From Xestospongia bergquistia (Eukaryota; Porifera; Demospongiae; Haplosclerida; Petrosiidae), in contig OZ014412.1 in assembly GCA_963965975.1 (NCBI GenBank), forward strand, positions 11,794,849 to 11,858,848: a stretch of 64,000 nucleotides of DNA, written 5' to 3'. The stretch's first letter is position 1. Each line of letters begins with the position of its first letter. The notes beneath the pieces are model-generated. The model worked only from the letters and a program-made list of their open reading frames with translations. It did not search any database and was not told where the DNA came from. Below, in pieces: positions 49,101 through 60,768 of the stretch. The position numbers were made by a program, and so were the translations under genes.

Positions 49101-52100
49101 TTGCTAAATATAACTGAAAGTCACATAGTTTATCACTTCAAACATATGAAGCCTATAGGTATCAGAGCAGTTATATATCTTTAAATTAAACATAATATGT
49201 TTAAGTTGAGTAAATTGTTGTTTTGAGTTATAAGGATGATGTGTTTCTTGTAGAATTGTGAAACTGCTGCATCTATTTTTTAAACAACTTTGTCAGATTG
49301 CCACAAAAGTAAGATTATAATTAGCTCTTTTGTTACATTTTCTTTTGTTTTATCTTTCATTAAGAAATTCCTTATTTTTTGGAAAGAAAATAAGGACATC
49401 TTGTACGAATACTTTAATGAAGATAACTCAGGCTTACACTCTTACCTACTATTGTGGTGCGTTGATGTTAGGCTATTTTGTTATGTTATGATTGAAAGAT
49501 GTTTTTTTTAAAGGATATTTAATCATGATAAACTAAATGAGTGTTTTGTGGAGAGAGGATACAAATGTTTTATTGAAGATGACAATCTTGCTCTAATACT
49601 TCAAGATTTAATGAATTATGGTGATGAAGAATTAAGCATTTGCTGTGCCAAATTACTTTTTGACATTCACAAGGTAAAGTATAAATAACTGTCTTATTCA
49701 TTGCAATGTGTCTTATTGGTTGAAATATATGATTTGTTGCATTCAATTGTTGCATGTGTATGAACATAATTAGTTAGCATGTGACCAAAAACAGTCATAG
49801 GACTGCTTAGCATACTTAATAAATGATAATGTAATTACATATTAGTGGAAAAAGTAGGAATAGACAAAATGGACATAGACAGTAGATGATACAATAGTAA
49901 AACAAATGAAAAGGCACTCAGTTAACTGCCTTTTTATGTAGTTTTCTGTTTTGTTAAAACACTTCCATAAAAAGATTCTTTAAGTGATCTAACAGAGATT
50001 GGCAACAAAGGCACAACTAGGATTCTAAAAGAAATTCCTTAGCAAATTTTAAATTATTCACTTCAAATGATTGTTCAAGAATACTATGTAGATACACTGC
50101 CATTGATGGTAAAAGAAGCTATGTTCAACCCTTCATGACAGTAAAGTCTATAATTCTCATATAGCAAAAGCATTTTTAAGTGTTCTCAATATTATTGTAT
50201 GTATGACTTTGCTAGCATGGCCTAACATGAAGATTTTATGTAATCATGTCACAAAATTCATTAGACTATTCAACAATTTACTTAACCTTGTTGAAATAAT
50301 GAAAATAATGTGCCTCTTCTCATAATATAATGCATTACATTAACTGGATGTGATGTTAAAACTTAATTCAGTTTGCACACTTTTTTAATAGAAAGAGCGT
50401 ATACTTTTTGAAATGGCTCTTAAGTCTTATATTGTTGGTGAAGTTGATAATGATAATATGCACAAATACATTTCCTTTTCTGAATCTGAGGCAGAGTATA
50501 ACCATTTGCGAAAAATGATAAGAGGTTCTGATGAAGGTATGTTCTATAACTTTTAGTGAAGTATAATGAATCAATCCTTTGCAGAACCAATGAGTACTAA
50601 AGATCAACCTTTTAAGGAAGAATTAAATTTTCTTGCAAGTTTAAAAATGAAGTTTGTCTGCCAAATTGATGATACAGAGGTGAAACTTTGTAACCAAAAC
50701 ATTGCCTTTTCTACTGGTAAGTACAAAACGCATCTTTATTTGTTATTACATTGATTGTTTGTATGAAATGTCATGAATTGTGTACAGAAATATTTATGTA
50801 ATTGTTGTTAGATCAAAGATATGATTATTATTTATAAGTCCACATTCATTTAAATGATCAATTGTTGACAGTTTTATTAGTTATTAAAACAATCTACAGA
50901 TCCATTTGACTATGTCATGTCCTACAGGTATCTTTTCAGCTCTGTTGACCTTCATAGTAAAGTTTTGTCCAATTGAAACTGGAATGGAAGAGACATTACT
51001 TAAAAGTGCTTGTGAAACACTTCAATGCATGTCTCGTGGAAATGACAGAGTAAATAGTTTAAAATTCATTGCACATAAAAGATAACTATGATCATTATTT
51101 CAGGTCAAAAAGGAGATTTTTCATAACTTTAGAGATTTTTTAAAAGTCAAAACTGGAGTGGCACCTGTAGCTCATCTATTAACTGAAGTAAGAATTCATT
51201 TAATTTATTGTAACTCTCTATCTTACCCACATAATTAAAAATTGATCTTATAAATGCTAATCAATTATTTTAAGTAGTTTATTTAATTTCAGATTCTCAC
51301 AGACAATGTTGCTCTATGCCATCAGTTAACTAAAGGAGACATTAGACAATTATATACCTTAGCTTGTACTAATGATAGTCCTGGCTATTCAGATTTTTTC
51401 ACTACATTGGAGACTGTGATAAAGGTAATCATGTGATATTACTATTCAATAAGTTATATAATGAACATCCATATTCTCAGTACAAGTATAACATGGAATT
51501 CTGCATGGTTAGGATAATTCCCAGATCAGTAAAAAAATATTTTATAAGAATACAATTATTCAAAACTTTACATAGAATAGAATTAAATTTTATTTCCATT
51601 ATTATGTGTTCATGTAATGTTTTTTAAACAGCCACAGAAGTTTGTACCTTCAGGATCTCCAGTTTTATATTTAAAAATCTATCAAGAGATAATTGCCAGA
51701 TTTTTTTCTGATACTCACCAAGACCATTTCAAAAATCTGATGACAAGAAAAGACTCTGAACATAGAATGACAATACTTAAAACTGTTAGTGCATTAACAA
51801 AGTAACCAATGTAATTTACATTAACTGTCTACCACAACATGTAGAAAGAAGATGACTTTCCACTATTGATGCAGTTACTCAGTGTGTCTAGTTTATTAGC
51901 TACTTGCTGTGAGGGAGAGTGTAGATTTGCTGAAACTGTTTGTCAGGATATTTTCAGTTTAGAAGAACTTCTTGAGTGAGCTAGTAACATTGTGTGCTTA
52001 TCGTATCAATATATCAATTATAACTTTTGTTCTGTATATTATATTACTAATAGTACTTGCTAGTCTCTATAATGTATAATATTTCTTGTACACAGAATAA

Positions 52101-55100
52101 TAACAGATGATGAGGTGGATATTGGTCGTAAAGAACCATTTTTTCGTCTTCTCATTTGGTCCTACATAATAACTGAAAAAGATTCTCTTTCTTCAGTAGA
52201 CAAATTGTCAAAGAAAGAGTGAGCTACTGTGTAATTGTGTCAAAATCCTTTCATTTTTATCTCTTCACTTAGAAAATTCTGGAATCACATTCAAAAAATT
52301 GCAGAGGAAATGAAATCACTACCTAGGAAAGTACCCAAAAAACATTTAAAAACTTTGTTCAGGGAATTGTTTTCGCAACATCTTGTAAGGAAATTAACAT
52401 CACATTATACAGGAGTGTATATTAATTAACATCTACATCAATTGTTTTTTTAATTATTAGACTAGTTTGCTATATATATTATAGAAAAACTGTAATTATA
52501 AATTATTTCTTTTTCTAGTGTTGGACTGATGTGATTTCTATAAAACAAAGAAATAAGCACTTTTCGGAACTGATTTATTTGATTAACTGTCTAATTCCAT
52601 TTGTCACTTCATTCTGTACAAAAGTAATGACCTTTCAATATTCTGAACTTACAAAAAGTAAATTCAAAGTAATCATAGAAGGTCGAATGAAAGACCTTAA
52701 AACTATTGGATCTACTGTTTCAGTAAGTATTCAAAAACTGATCCTTTCTTTTGTAAATGTTCATTTATACATTATTTGAATGACTTACATCAATTTTTAC
52801 TATAGACACTCTTAAAAGATTATCCTCACATTTTTATGACAACTCAAGCTCAGGCTACCTTTTGGAAATCCTGTCTTAACAGTATTGAAGGTTTGGCACC
52901 TGAAACTTTGGAATACAATGTAAGTTACACAAACCATACTACGTATGGCTAGGGATCTACATAACTTATTAATCCTCTCTCATAGATATCAAGTGTGATG
53001 CACTAGGTATCTATGAGCTTCAATGGGTTAATAAATTGTATAGATTCCATCCACCAAGATGTCTGACTATTTTAGGCTATAGCAACAGCATGACTTAAGC
53101 CATCCCAAGCATTAGTGAAAACAATAGAATGTCTTAAATAAAAGCATCCTGCGGATGACTAGGAGGACAACAAGACTGCTGTATATTTTATGCACCTTTG
53201 TGGATACTCTGTATTTGCATGATGGTTGTTTTAATTTCAGCCTACAACCTTTAAACTACTAGGGTTATTTGAGAAATACCTTCTTAGTACACCTGGTAAG
53301 GCTTTTCACCAGCTTTTCAAATAGTATAACCTGTCAAGGATTGAATCTTAGAGCTCAGTGTTCTTGACAAGTTGTATCAGTCTGGCTTAGATGAGCAGTT
53401 CATCATGGAGTGAACAGGACATTAGAATATCAATGTTGTTTGTAGTTACAAAAACATATCTGCTGGCTATTGTAAATGTAGCACAAGAAAATAGCACTGA
53501 ATTAACTCTGGTATTTACAGAAACCAATAGTACTAGTGACACGGTCTAACAATATCTTACGGCAATATCTTTCAAGTCACAATAAGTTTACAGCCTTTAA
53601 GGGGAAATTTCCTCCTCCTCCAAATTAAATTAATAGCTATCTTTTGAAGTAAGATGTTACTAATTTAGTAACATTACGCAAAATTTTGTTCCTTTATTGA
53701 TTTAGTAAATCAATAAAGGAACAAAATATTGCGTAATTTGTCAGATCATATTGAACATCTCTATCTTAAAACAGGAAATTGTGAAGTTTGATATGGATGG
53801 AGGAGAATATAAGTCTTCAGAATTAGTGGACTATGAGGAAAAAATGGCAGACGAGATTAAAACAAATAAAATGCTAAGATGGTATGTTTTAAACTACAAG
53901 GCTGTGTATAAGTGGAAATCTTCTGAGGATTTAGGTAAATATAATCAATCCAGTAGTAAAAAGATCTGATTTACATATTATATCTAATGTGATATTAACA
54001 CTAATCTTTAAAGTTACATGTATTGATTATTTACACTTGAAATGATATGAAGTAAACTTATTAAATCAATTATTATATAGATTTGTGTGATACTGACAGT
54101 GTTCTACCTGGTGGCCAAAGTTTTAAAGATTTAGTTAAGTTGTTTACTGATGATATTACAGAATTTGATAAAGAGTATGTTAATAACTGCTTTGATTTTG
54201 CATCTCTGTTTGATTGCAGCTCTAAACTTGAGAAAGCAAATTATCTCCTAAAGTTGCTGAGGTAAATATATGATAGCTTAACAAGAATTGCTGTAATATT
54301 TTTTTGGTTAAATTATACACTAGTGCCCTTTATAAGCCAATATGTCAGCAAACATATATTAGTATTGAAAGAGCTGAATTGACTGCCACACTGCTTACAA
54401 CATTACAAGTGCTGTATGGAATTATATATAAATCAATGACCAAAACATCTTTAGAAGATCATCAATGGAAGGAGTAAGCAATTCCAGTTTTAAATAGCTC
54501 ATTACATTTCTAAAGAGTGATACTCTCTGTTGTATAAATGTAGGCATTATAAGAAACATGTAAAACCACTTCAATGTGGTCTCTGTCACTTCTGTGAAAA
54601 AGTTAGCACATATCTACATATATTCCTATTTTTTTACTGGCTTTCTTAGGCAATATTATACCTTTCTCATTCAAATGATGATATTGCTGTACAAGTATTA
54701 GCCTTTTTTGCAGCACTTCTATACAATGGTAATGAAGATGTTCAAGAGAAAATCTTTGAACTCATAACTGAAGATTCAAATTTCTTCTTAAGGCTTCATA
54801 AGTTAATCATTAGTGCTACATTTGACTTCAGTCAGGAATTTAAGTTAGTTAGTTAGCATCATATCTAAGAAATAACAAATACATGTCTGTGATAAACACA
54901 ACAATATTAAGTACATTGTTAATTTATGATAAATAAAGTGTAGATATATCATTTTCTGTTTTGTTAATTCTTCATAATTGTATTCAGATTTTCAGCAGTT
55001 AGTACATCACCTTCAACTTATGTAAGTTATTAATTAAAATGGATCATCTGTCATTAAGCACAACTATTAATATTGTGCATTTCTACTTGTTGTTTAATTT

Positions 55101-58100
55101 TATGATGTCGATTGACAGACACTTAAACAAAAAGGACCAGAATTTATGGCTACCTCTGATTCAAACGTAAGATAAAAATTATACCAATGTGTTTCTGTTA
55201 TATAGTACCTTTTAACACATCTAGACATTTGACTTAAGAAGACGAGTGTTTTTAGATGATGTAAGCATCTCCTATGATGACATTATTGTTACTTACCTTC
55301 TTTTTTATTTCAATAACTATTGTAGAGTTATGATGGTGAATATTCACTTGAGGACCCAACATCATTTGACCAATGTCATGAAAGTGTACCTTTAGCAGAC
55401 ACAGTTTTTGAACTAGTTGAAGTTGTAGTTGAAACACCTCCTGAAGATGACTTTTCTGCTGCAACTAAAAGCAGTGATAGTCCAACATACAAAAGTTGTG
55501 ATATAGTAGACCACAAAACAGTAACATCTGAAGGATTAGAAGTTGTTGAAGATGACACATACAAAAGAAATCGAATTTCAGTAATTGCTATGATGATAAT
55601 TGCATGCATCATTTCTAATAATTATATCTTATATTTTCAGTTACTTGTTGATGAAAATTATGATCTGCAATGTCGTATCCGTAAAACTGAGATGGAAATA
55701 GAAACATGTCCAGTAAGTAATAATTTACTAACTCAAATAAGGAAATTTTTATATGTTATATTATATTTTCCTGTAGATTGAAAATAGTCTTGTTTTTGTG
55801 CCAAAGGTCAGTCAAGCAAGTATCATTCATATATGAACTAATCCATGAGTACTATTACATGAATTAAGACTAAATTTGTTTAATGTTTAGCCTCAAGTTC
55901 TTTCCCATATTCCTCAACGATTATCTAGTGAAACAACCCAAGGTATACTTTTAGTTGAGTATTCAATGCCTAAAGAAAACAATACATACAATGTTTTATG
56001 AATACAAGTATCTACATTTCCAATTAATATTTTGACAATAATTAAGTCTATTTATATACACTTACATAGAAAAGCATAAGAAAAAGAAGAAAATGTCTTC
56101 TAATGCAAAAGGTTACTTCAACATAGCTGATGAAAGAGCCTTAAAAGATGTTTGTCAATCAGTAAAATTAAATTGTAATTAGTCTGTGTTGATGATTGTA
56201 TTAATTTCATATAGGGAGATAGTGATCATGATAATAAAGACCTGATTGCTATTACTCGAGTTACAGTTGTTTTAGAACTAGTTGCTGCTATGACTGATGG
56301 TCAAAATAGAAAAATGCAAAATATTTTACGAAGTCAAAAGCATTGCTTTCCTGTAAGGTAGGATTATCAGTGTGAGCATATCAGTAAAATCTTTGTATAG
56401 AGCTTTAATATTGTTGGTGAAATTGCAGTCTTATTACAGGGTCTTGCTGAAAACCCTGTTGTTAAAGACAAAATTATATTAGTAATGAAGAAAGTTATTC
56501 AGGTATTCTTAATTAAATAATGTAATTCTATTTATGTTTTCACAGGCACTTATTGAGACATGTGCTGGTAACTATGACAACCAGCTCATGGCAGTTAATG
56601 GTCAAGTTGTTGATTCTATAAATCTAATATTAAAACATTCTGTCAAGGTAATCTCTTGCAACTTCCTTTCATTTTAATTCTATTCTGTAATTTTACATAT
56701 TGACCAGTCATATTTGTCTGTCCTTAAGGATACTACTGATGAACATAGAATGATGCTTGAATTGCAATACAAGGCCTTTGAGTTGTTACAGGTGTTATTG
56801 GAAGAGACCAATAAAAGCAGCAAAGATGTTGCTTATTCGATTTACAAAGATTTGAGAGTAAAGGAAGTTGTATGGAGAATGAAGGAATATTATGTGAGTA
56901 TTTATCATTATATATATAATATAGTAACTAATGTCTATATACTCTATCACCAAAATAACAGCTGTGCTTTATTTAAGTTTGCACACACAACCACTCAGCA
57001 AAACTGAAATTTCATTATTTTTATTTTTAATTGTAGCTTCTTCCAGAAACATCGAAATTGAAAAGTGGTGCTATGTTAAAGGCTTATCATGTTTTGAAGA
57101 GTATTACAGATCTTGTTAACATAAAATTTGAAAGCTATGGTTAGCCATTTCTTCATCCCTTCAAATTATATACTATATCATTTGGGATAGTTACATGTGA
57201 TGTTGATGATGATATGTGGACATTTATGAAAGATTGGACATTGAGCATTGAAGTTAATTATGTAACAAAGAATAATGAAGAGATTTTAACTAGTGTCTAC
57301 TTTCCCTTTGATCCCAAGGTATATTCTTGTCAAATAATCCTTACAATCTTTTGTAAAATAAATAAATTGTTGGATATATAAACTGTAAGTATACTTAATA
57401 AAGTACTTATCCCTTACAAATTATTTAAATAGAGTTGTTATTATGTTTTATTTAGAACTATGTTATTATCAAATGTAATTATATGTAATTATATGTCATA
57501 ATATGTAATTGCAGAGAAAGTTATTAGATGATGACAAGGGAAAAATACAGTGTAACATTAAACGTGACACTCCAGAAGAGAAAGTAAAAGATCTCTTAAA
57601 TTGGATTAAGTCTGTGCAGAATAATGATGCCCACAAAGTAAGCATTATATGTCTATTGTCTGACTTTGTTCTTCATGCAAAATGCCAGACTAGTAATACA
57701 TACACATGTACAAGTATTTCTTATATATATTCAAAGCACCAAATTAAATTTATTGTTTTCATAATTTAGACTAAATATTTGAGCAAGCTTCCCTTTTACA
57801 AAGAAGGATCGTAAGTTCAAATCTTTATTTTATCTATTTAATTGCTTTTAGAATTCTACTCCATTGGGTTTTGATTATTTTAACAATTCTGTTGAACCTC
57901 TTCATTTTGTTCCTGTACAAAGCTCCACAAGACCAAAGGTACAATTAGTGCCACATGGCAATAATAACTTCTTTTATATCTTTTTCTTTAAGTTCTCCAA
58001 ATGTCACAAACAGCACTGCTGCAATGATGAACCCACATATTGCTATCTGGTTTAAGAACTACTTATACTACTTTCTAGGAAGTTTCCATTTCATTTTTAG

Positions 58101-59774
58101 TCTGTTAATGTTGTCAGAATACATACTCAGGGAAAAACCTAACTTCATTGTTGATTTTCCTTGGATTCAGAGAAAACTGTAAGTTTATATAAGATATTGT
58201 GATCTTAGTTAAGCATACACAGAGTCTGCTTGTCCTCGTTAATAAATAAAATAATTGTAATAAAAACCAGAAATCTATTGATTTCTTTTGTACAGATATA
58301 AAATGAAAAAATGGTTTAAAGAAAATAACCATTTGGAACAATGGTGCAAAGAGAAAGCATGTTGCACATGTGGAAAGAGCACTAAGCAACCTGAACAGTT
58401 TGATGATAAGAACAAAATGGTCAATAAAAAGTCATCAAACAAAAACAAAATACTTAATTGGCTCAGTGGATGGTTTGATGAACCAGAAGAAAGCTTATGT
58501 TTTGATGTCAACTTCTTTGGCTTCAATTCATTGTATCACTGGATATTTGTATTCTCTTCAATTCTTGGTTTGACTGTTTCAGGATATTTCTACTGTATTT
58601 GTTTACTTTATATCTTCATTAATATTGATGTTATACGACATGTGGCAAAAGCTGTGAGTGGGAAAGGTACAAAAATTTTATACAAAATCACTTCAATTAG
58701 CATATATTATTTTCATACCTAGTGGAACAATTGATTTTCATTGGACTGTTAACATTAGCTATCTTATTCATCTATGCTGTTTTCTCTTTTGCCTTTATGC
58801 GTAACTTTTTTGATCCAGCTGACAGCAATCTATTTTGTCAAACATTATGGCAATGCTATGTCACTGTAATAAGAGAAGGTTTACTAAATTCTTTTGGAGG
58901 TGTAAGTTGACAAAATTGTTGTTCTTTTTATGTTCTGAATTATTTCTATAGTCCATTCCTGTCTATTATGATGGTCAGCTTGAATCTCGTTTTAAAATCT
59001 ATACCTGGAGATCTTTTATTGATTTGTCATTCCTTGTCATAGTGGTTATTGTTATCATGAATGTCATTGTAGCTATTTTTGTGGACAGTTTCTCTGAACT
59101 TCGTACAAAAAGAGTGAGGGTTTGACATAATTTATTTTTAACTTTTAATTTTTAATGCAGGATAAGGCTCTAAAAGATAAGAATGATTTCTGTTTCATTT
59201 GTGGTATTGAGAGTGATGTCTTTGAAAAAAAAGGAATGGTATATAGACACACATGTCTGATGCATCATTTTAATAGCATAATTATGTACAAGGCATACCT
59301 GCATAGTCAAACATTAAACTAGGTATTGTAGTTGTGATAGTGACAGTACAATACTAAGGAATGAACATAGCTGTATCGGTATTATAATTCCATAAATAAC
59401 ATGTGTCATTCAGTAATTTAATTTATATAGTCATTCTCTGATCATTATCATGGGAGTCATAACATGTACAACTACATCTATTATGCACTTTACATCTACT
59501 CAATGCGAACTCAAGATCATAATGCAGTAGAGAAGTATGTCTATGAATCTGTAAGTTAATGCCTTCCAAAATACAGCACAACATATTGTGATCACATTTT
59601 TAATTTAAGATGGAGAAAAAAAGTATAAAGTTTTTCCCACTTCGAAAAGCCAAAGAACTAGGTGGTTGTGTGTCTGTTTTTGATACACAACACTCTCTAC
59701 AGACATTGCTTACAAGTTTGGGAAAAAAAGAAAAAGATAAGCTAGCTGTCCCAACATATCAGCCTCTTAATTGA
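39989..59774 (+). CDS. ITPR: IP3 receptor-like calcium-release channel, copy 2 (71 exons)
   Basis: Tandem paralogue of copy 1 in the same orientation, with the same 71-exon structure and phases. Coding length is 7,791 nt, about 2,596 aa. The start ATG at 39989 gives a protein beginning like copy 1 (Met-Ser-Ser-Pro-Ile-Tyr-Glu-Gly-Asp). Length differences from copy 1 are in-frame in every exon where they occur: exons 3, 10, 11, 13, 24, 26, 28, 36, 43, 45, 49, 51, 54 and 55. Protein differences are scattered in the N-terminal and central parts and few in the channel exons; exon 67 (S5 and pore helix) encodes the same protein in both. Introns are shorter overall because copy 2 lacks the gypsy cluster, the 584-bp inverted-repeat element and the ~1.1-kb repeats. 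Expected role: tetrameric calcium-release channel, alone or mixed with copy 1. No break was seen. Confidence 0.9.
40797..41945 (-). other. Copy 2-specific insertion in intron 1 with unrecognised minus-strand coding-like frames
   Basis: Intron 1 of copy 1 reads continuously from an AAACTAGGCTT block to a GACATAGCATGCAAA block, but in copy 2 these are about 1.15 kb apart. Within the gap, minus-strand frames at 41564-41376 and 41209-40934 are charged and protein-like: a Lys/Arg/Ser-rich segment in one, Cys-rich in the other. An interrupting stretch with stops lies between them. I recognise no family. It could be a decayed transposon or a retroposed gene piece. Confidence 0.45.
46241..49673 (+). 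CDS. ITPR: Copy 2 exons 16-31: RIH domain and first solenoid
   Basis: Exons: 46241-46327, 46489-46599, 46827-46870, 46959-47073, 47126-47181, 47257-47326, 47408-47477, 47540-47580, 47685-47888, 48069-48257, 48374-48481, 48706-48865, 48979-49033, 49254-49308, 49365-49456, 49514-49673. The basic helix PKTKVKMIRNTQ keeps the Lys/Lys/Arg spacing of the vertebrate IP3-contact helix. Exon 24 is nine nt longer and exon 26 eighteen nt shorter than in copy 1; in copy 1 exon 26 carries an extra Glu-Lys-rich hexapeptide that looks like a small internal duplication. Exon 30 uses donor GTGCGT at 49457; the apparent alternative end further on would need a poor GC donor. The introns are compact because the copy 1 repeat insertions at introns 20 and 27 are absent. 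Confidence 0.78.
49674..50391 (+). other. Copy 2 intron 31, nothing recognised
   Basis: Aligns in patches with intron 31 of copy 1 (14321-14950), with many indels. No repeat or exon was recognised. Confidence 0.5.
50392..56161 (+). CDS. ITPR: Copy 2 exons 32-55: central solenoid
   Basis: Exons: 50392-50536, 50585-50716, 50928-51049, 51104-51187, 51293-51424, 51632-51784, 51845-51975, 52096-52218, 52273-52384, 52519-52722, 52806-52919, 53775-53934, 54081-54261, 54324-54473, 54544-54601, 54650-54843, 54988-55021, 55119-55166, 55225-55260, 55326-55580, 55641-55712, 55777-55806, 55891-55942, 56070-56161. Exon 47 keeps the Gly-Asn-Glu-Asp-Val-Gln-Glu block. Exon 46 reads Cys-Gly-Leu-Cys-His-Phe-Cys, where copy 1 has a single cysteine. 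At exon 55 the donor used in copy 1 is mutated (GT to TT), but a GTAAAA six bases upstream keeps the frame with loss of two residues. Exon 51 is four codons shorter than copy 1 and remains acidic. Confidence 0.75.
52920..53774 (+). other. Copy 2 intron 42, unrelated to the gypsy-filled intron 42 of copy 1
   Basis: Only the first ~25 and last ~40 bases align with intron 42 of copy 1. The middle holds no recognised gene; it ends with a near-perfect hairpin at 53673-53737. Confidence 0.55.
53673..53737. repeat. 32-bp near-perfect hairpin, 1-base spacer
   Basis: The arms 53673-53704 and 53706-53737 are reverse complements over 32 bp with one mismatch, around a single G. It sits about 37 bases before exon 43 of copy 2, and copy 1 lacks it at the matching place. 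Such a palindrome with almost no loop would extrude readily and could hide or expose the branch-site region in the transcript. Confidence 0.85.
56215..57810 (+). CDS. ITPR: Copy 2 exons 56-63: RIH-associated domain and linker
   Basis: Exons: 56215-56352, 56401-56502, 56546-56647, 56729-56893, 57037-57139, 57191-57318, 57515-57637, 57770-57810. All exon lengths equal those of copy 1. DGQNRKMQNILR and the strand LSIEVNYVTKNNEEI are retained, so the family signature is as clear as in copy 1. Differences are mostly conservative, for example Thr to Ile in exon 57 and Val to Met in exon 61. This region couples ligand binding to gating in known IP3 receptors. Confidence 0.87.
57852..59774 (+). CDS. 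ITPR: Copy 2 exons 64-71: channel domain and C-terminus
   Basis: Exons: 57852-57938, 57993-58178, 58296-58666, 58723-58901, 58952-59113, 59161-59238, 59431-59550, 59610-59774. Same helices as copy 1, with the same non-canonical pore loop (Asn-Ser-Phe-Gly-Gly-Ser-Ile-Pro-Val-Tyr-Tyr). The linker in exon 66 again has three cysteines in the order Cys-Cys-Thr-Cys-Gly. Asn-Xaa-Thr/Ser in the loop after the first helix (Asn-Val-Thr-Asn-Ser-Thr) could be glycosylated on the luminal side; copy 1 has Asn-Ile-Thr-Asn-Ser-Thr. The C-terminal metal-site segment keeps Cys-Phe-Ile-Cys-Gly and the His residues of exon 70. Stop TGA is at 59772-59774. Confidence 0.88.
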
Positions 59775-60257
59775 AGACAACCTTTTTTGATTTACAGTTC
59801 ATTGTCACTGTAATTATTTTTTACCTGTTATATTTTTTAGATATAGTTATATTGTAGTGTTATATTAGAAGCTGATTATTTTATAGTAACGTCGTGACAT
59901 AATAACAATCAACGTATTTAAAATGTTCATTTTGATCTATATTATGTAATTTTAACAAAAGCCTTTAAAGTTCAGTTTTGAACTGCAGGCACAAAAATAT
60001 GTATATATATAATAGATTTTAGTCAGAACCTTTCAATTAAGCCACTAGCAATTAAGATGCTGGATGGGTCCATGCACATTGTCGCCATTCAACTTTCAAA
60101 GAAATTGAAGACATGGTGGAGGACCTAAATGGTTACAATAGGGCTATATTAATACTTTAAAATGATGGTGGCAAAACAGATCCGGCAGTTACTAGTAACT
60201 GCTGAAGTATAGAGTTTGGAAGTGTTATTGCTGGAGTATTAGTTGAAGCCTCGAGCG
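59775..60257. repeat. 3' flank shared by both IP3R copies (unit 2, left part)
   Basis: Counterpart of 30080-30560. It ends at the Harbinger element and the alignment resumes at 61775. Confidence 0.85.
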
Positions 60258-60396
60258 TTAAGTCCAGCATACACGAGGCAATTTTGTTGCAGGAACCAAG
60301 TAACTAGCAACGTTGCACATCTTATTTTGGTATGCAACTTTGTTGCAAGCATTATTAAAGTTAAGTAAAAATTAATAGTTAATTATTGGTGATATA

Positions 60397-60768
60397 ATGG
60401 CTGAAGCTAGAAGAGCAGCAGCTGCTAGTGCAGTGGCCATAGTAGCAGTATTAAAACTCAAGAGAAAAGAAGACTAAGTACTTCTTTTGAAGAGCTACTT
60501 GTCAAAATTGCTCCACAAATAACATATAAAGATACCAATAAGAGGGATGCTATTCCACCTGGAGAGAGACTAGCAATAACATTAAGACACTTAGCAACAG
60601 GTCAATCACTTGAAATACATATTTTTGTAGGAGAAAGTTTTGAAAGTCTTAAATTTTTGTACAGGATTTCTGCTCAATCTATAGGCAAAATTATTCCTGA
60701 AACATGCCAAGCTCAAGTGAACTCATTATCAAAAGAATACTTTTTATTTTATTTATTTCACAAATAGC
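60397..60768 (+). pseudogene. Harbinger transposase N-terminal fragment
   Basis: ATG at 60397 opens an Ala-rich frame that stops at about 60477. Shifted by a frame, the sequence continues with Phe-Glu-Glu-Leu-Leu, then Asp-Thr-Asn-Lys-Arg-Asp-Ala-Ile-Pro-Pro, GERLAITLRHLATGQS and Tyr-Arg-Ile-Ser, ending Ile-Ile-Pro-Glu-Thr-Cys-Gln-Ala. This order is characteristic of PIF/Harbinger transposases before the DDE domain. The frame break and absence of the nuclease domain show it is dead. Confidence 0.82.

Noticed and set aside
460-59774. The two genes could be one assembly artefact from joining two alleles.
   Set aside because: Protein differences are frequent in the N-terminal and central parts, introns differ by whole transposons, and there is about 10 kb of unique sequence between them. 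Read depth would settle it, but the sequence favours true paralogues.
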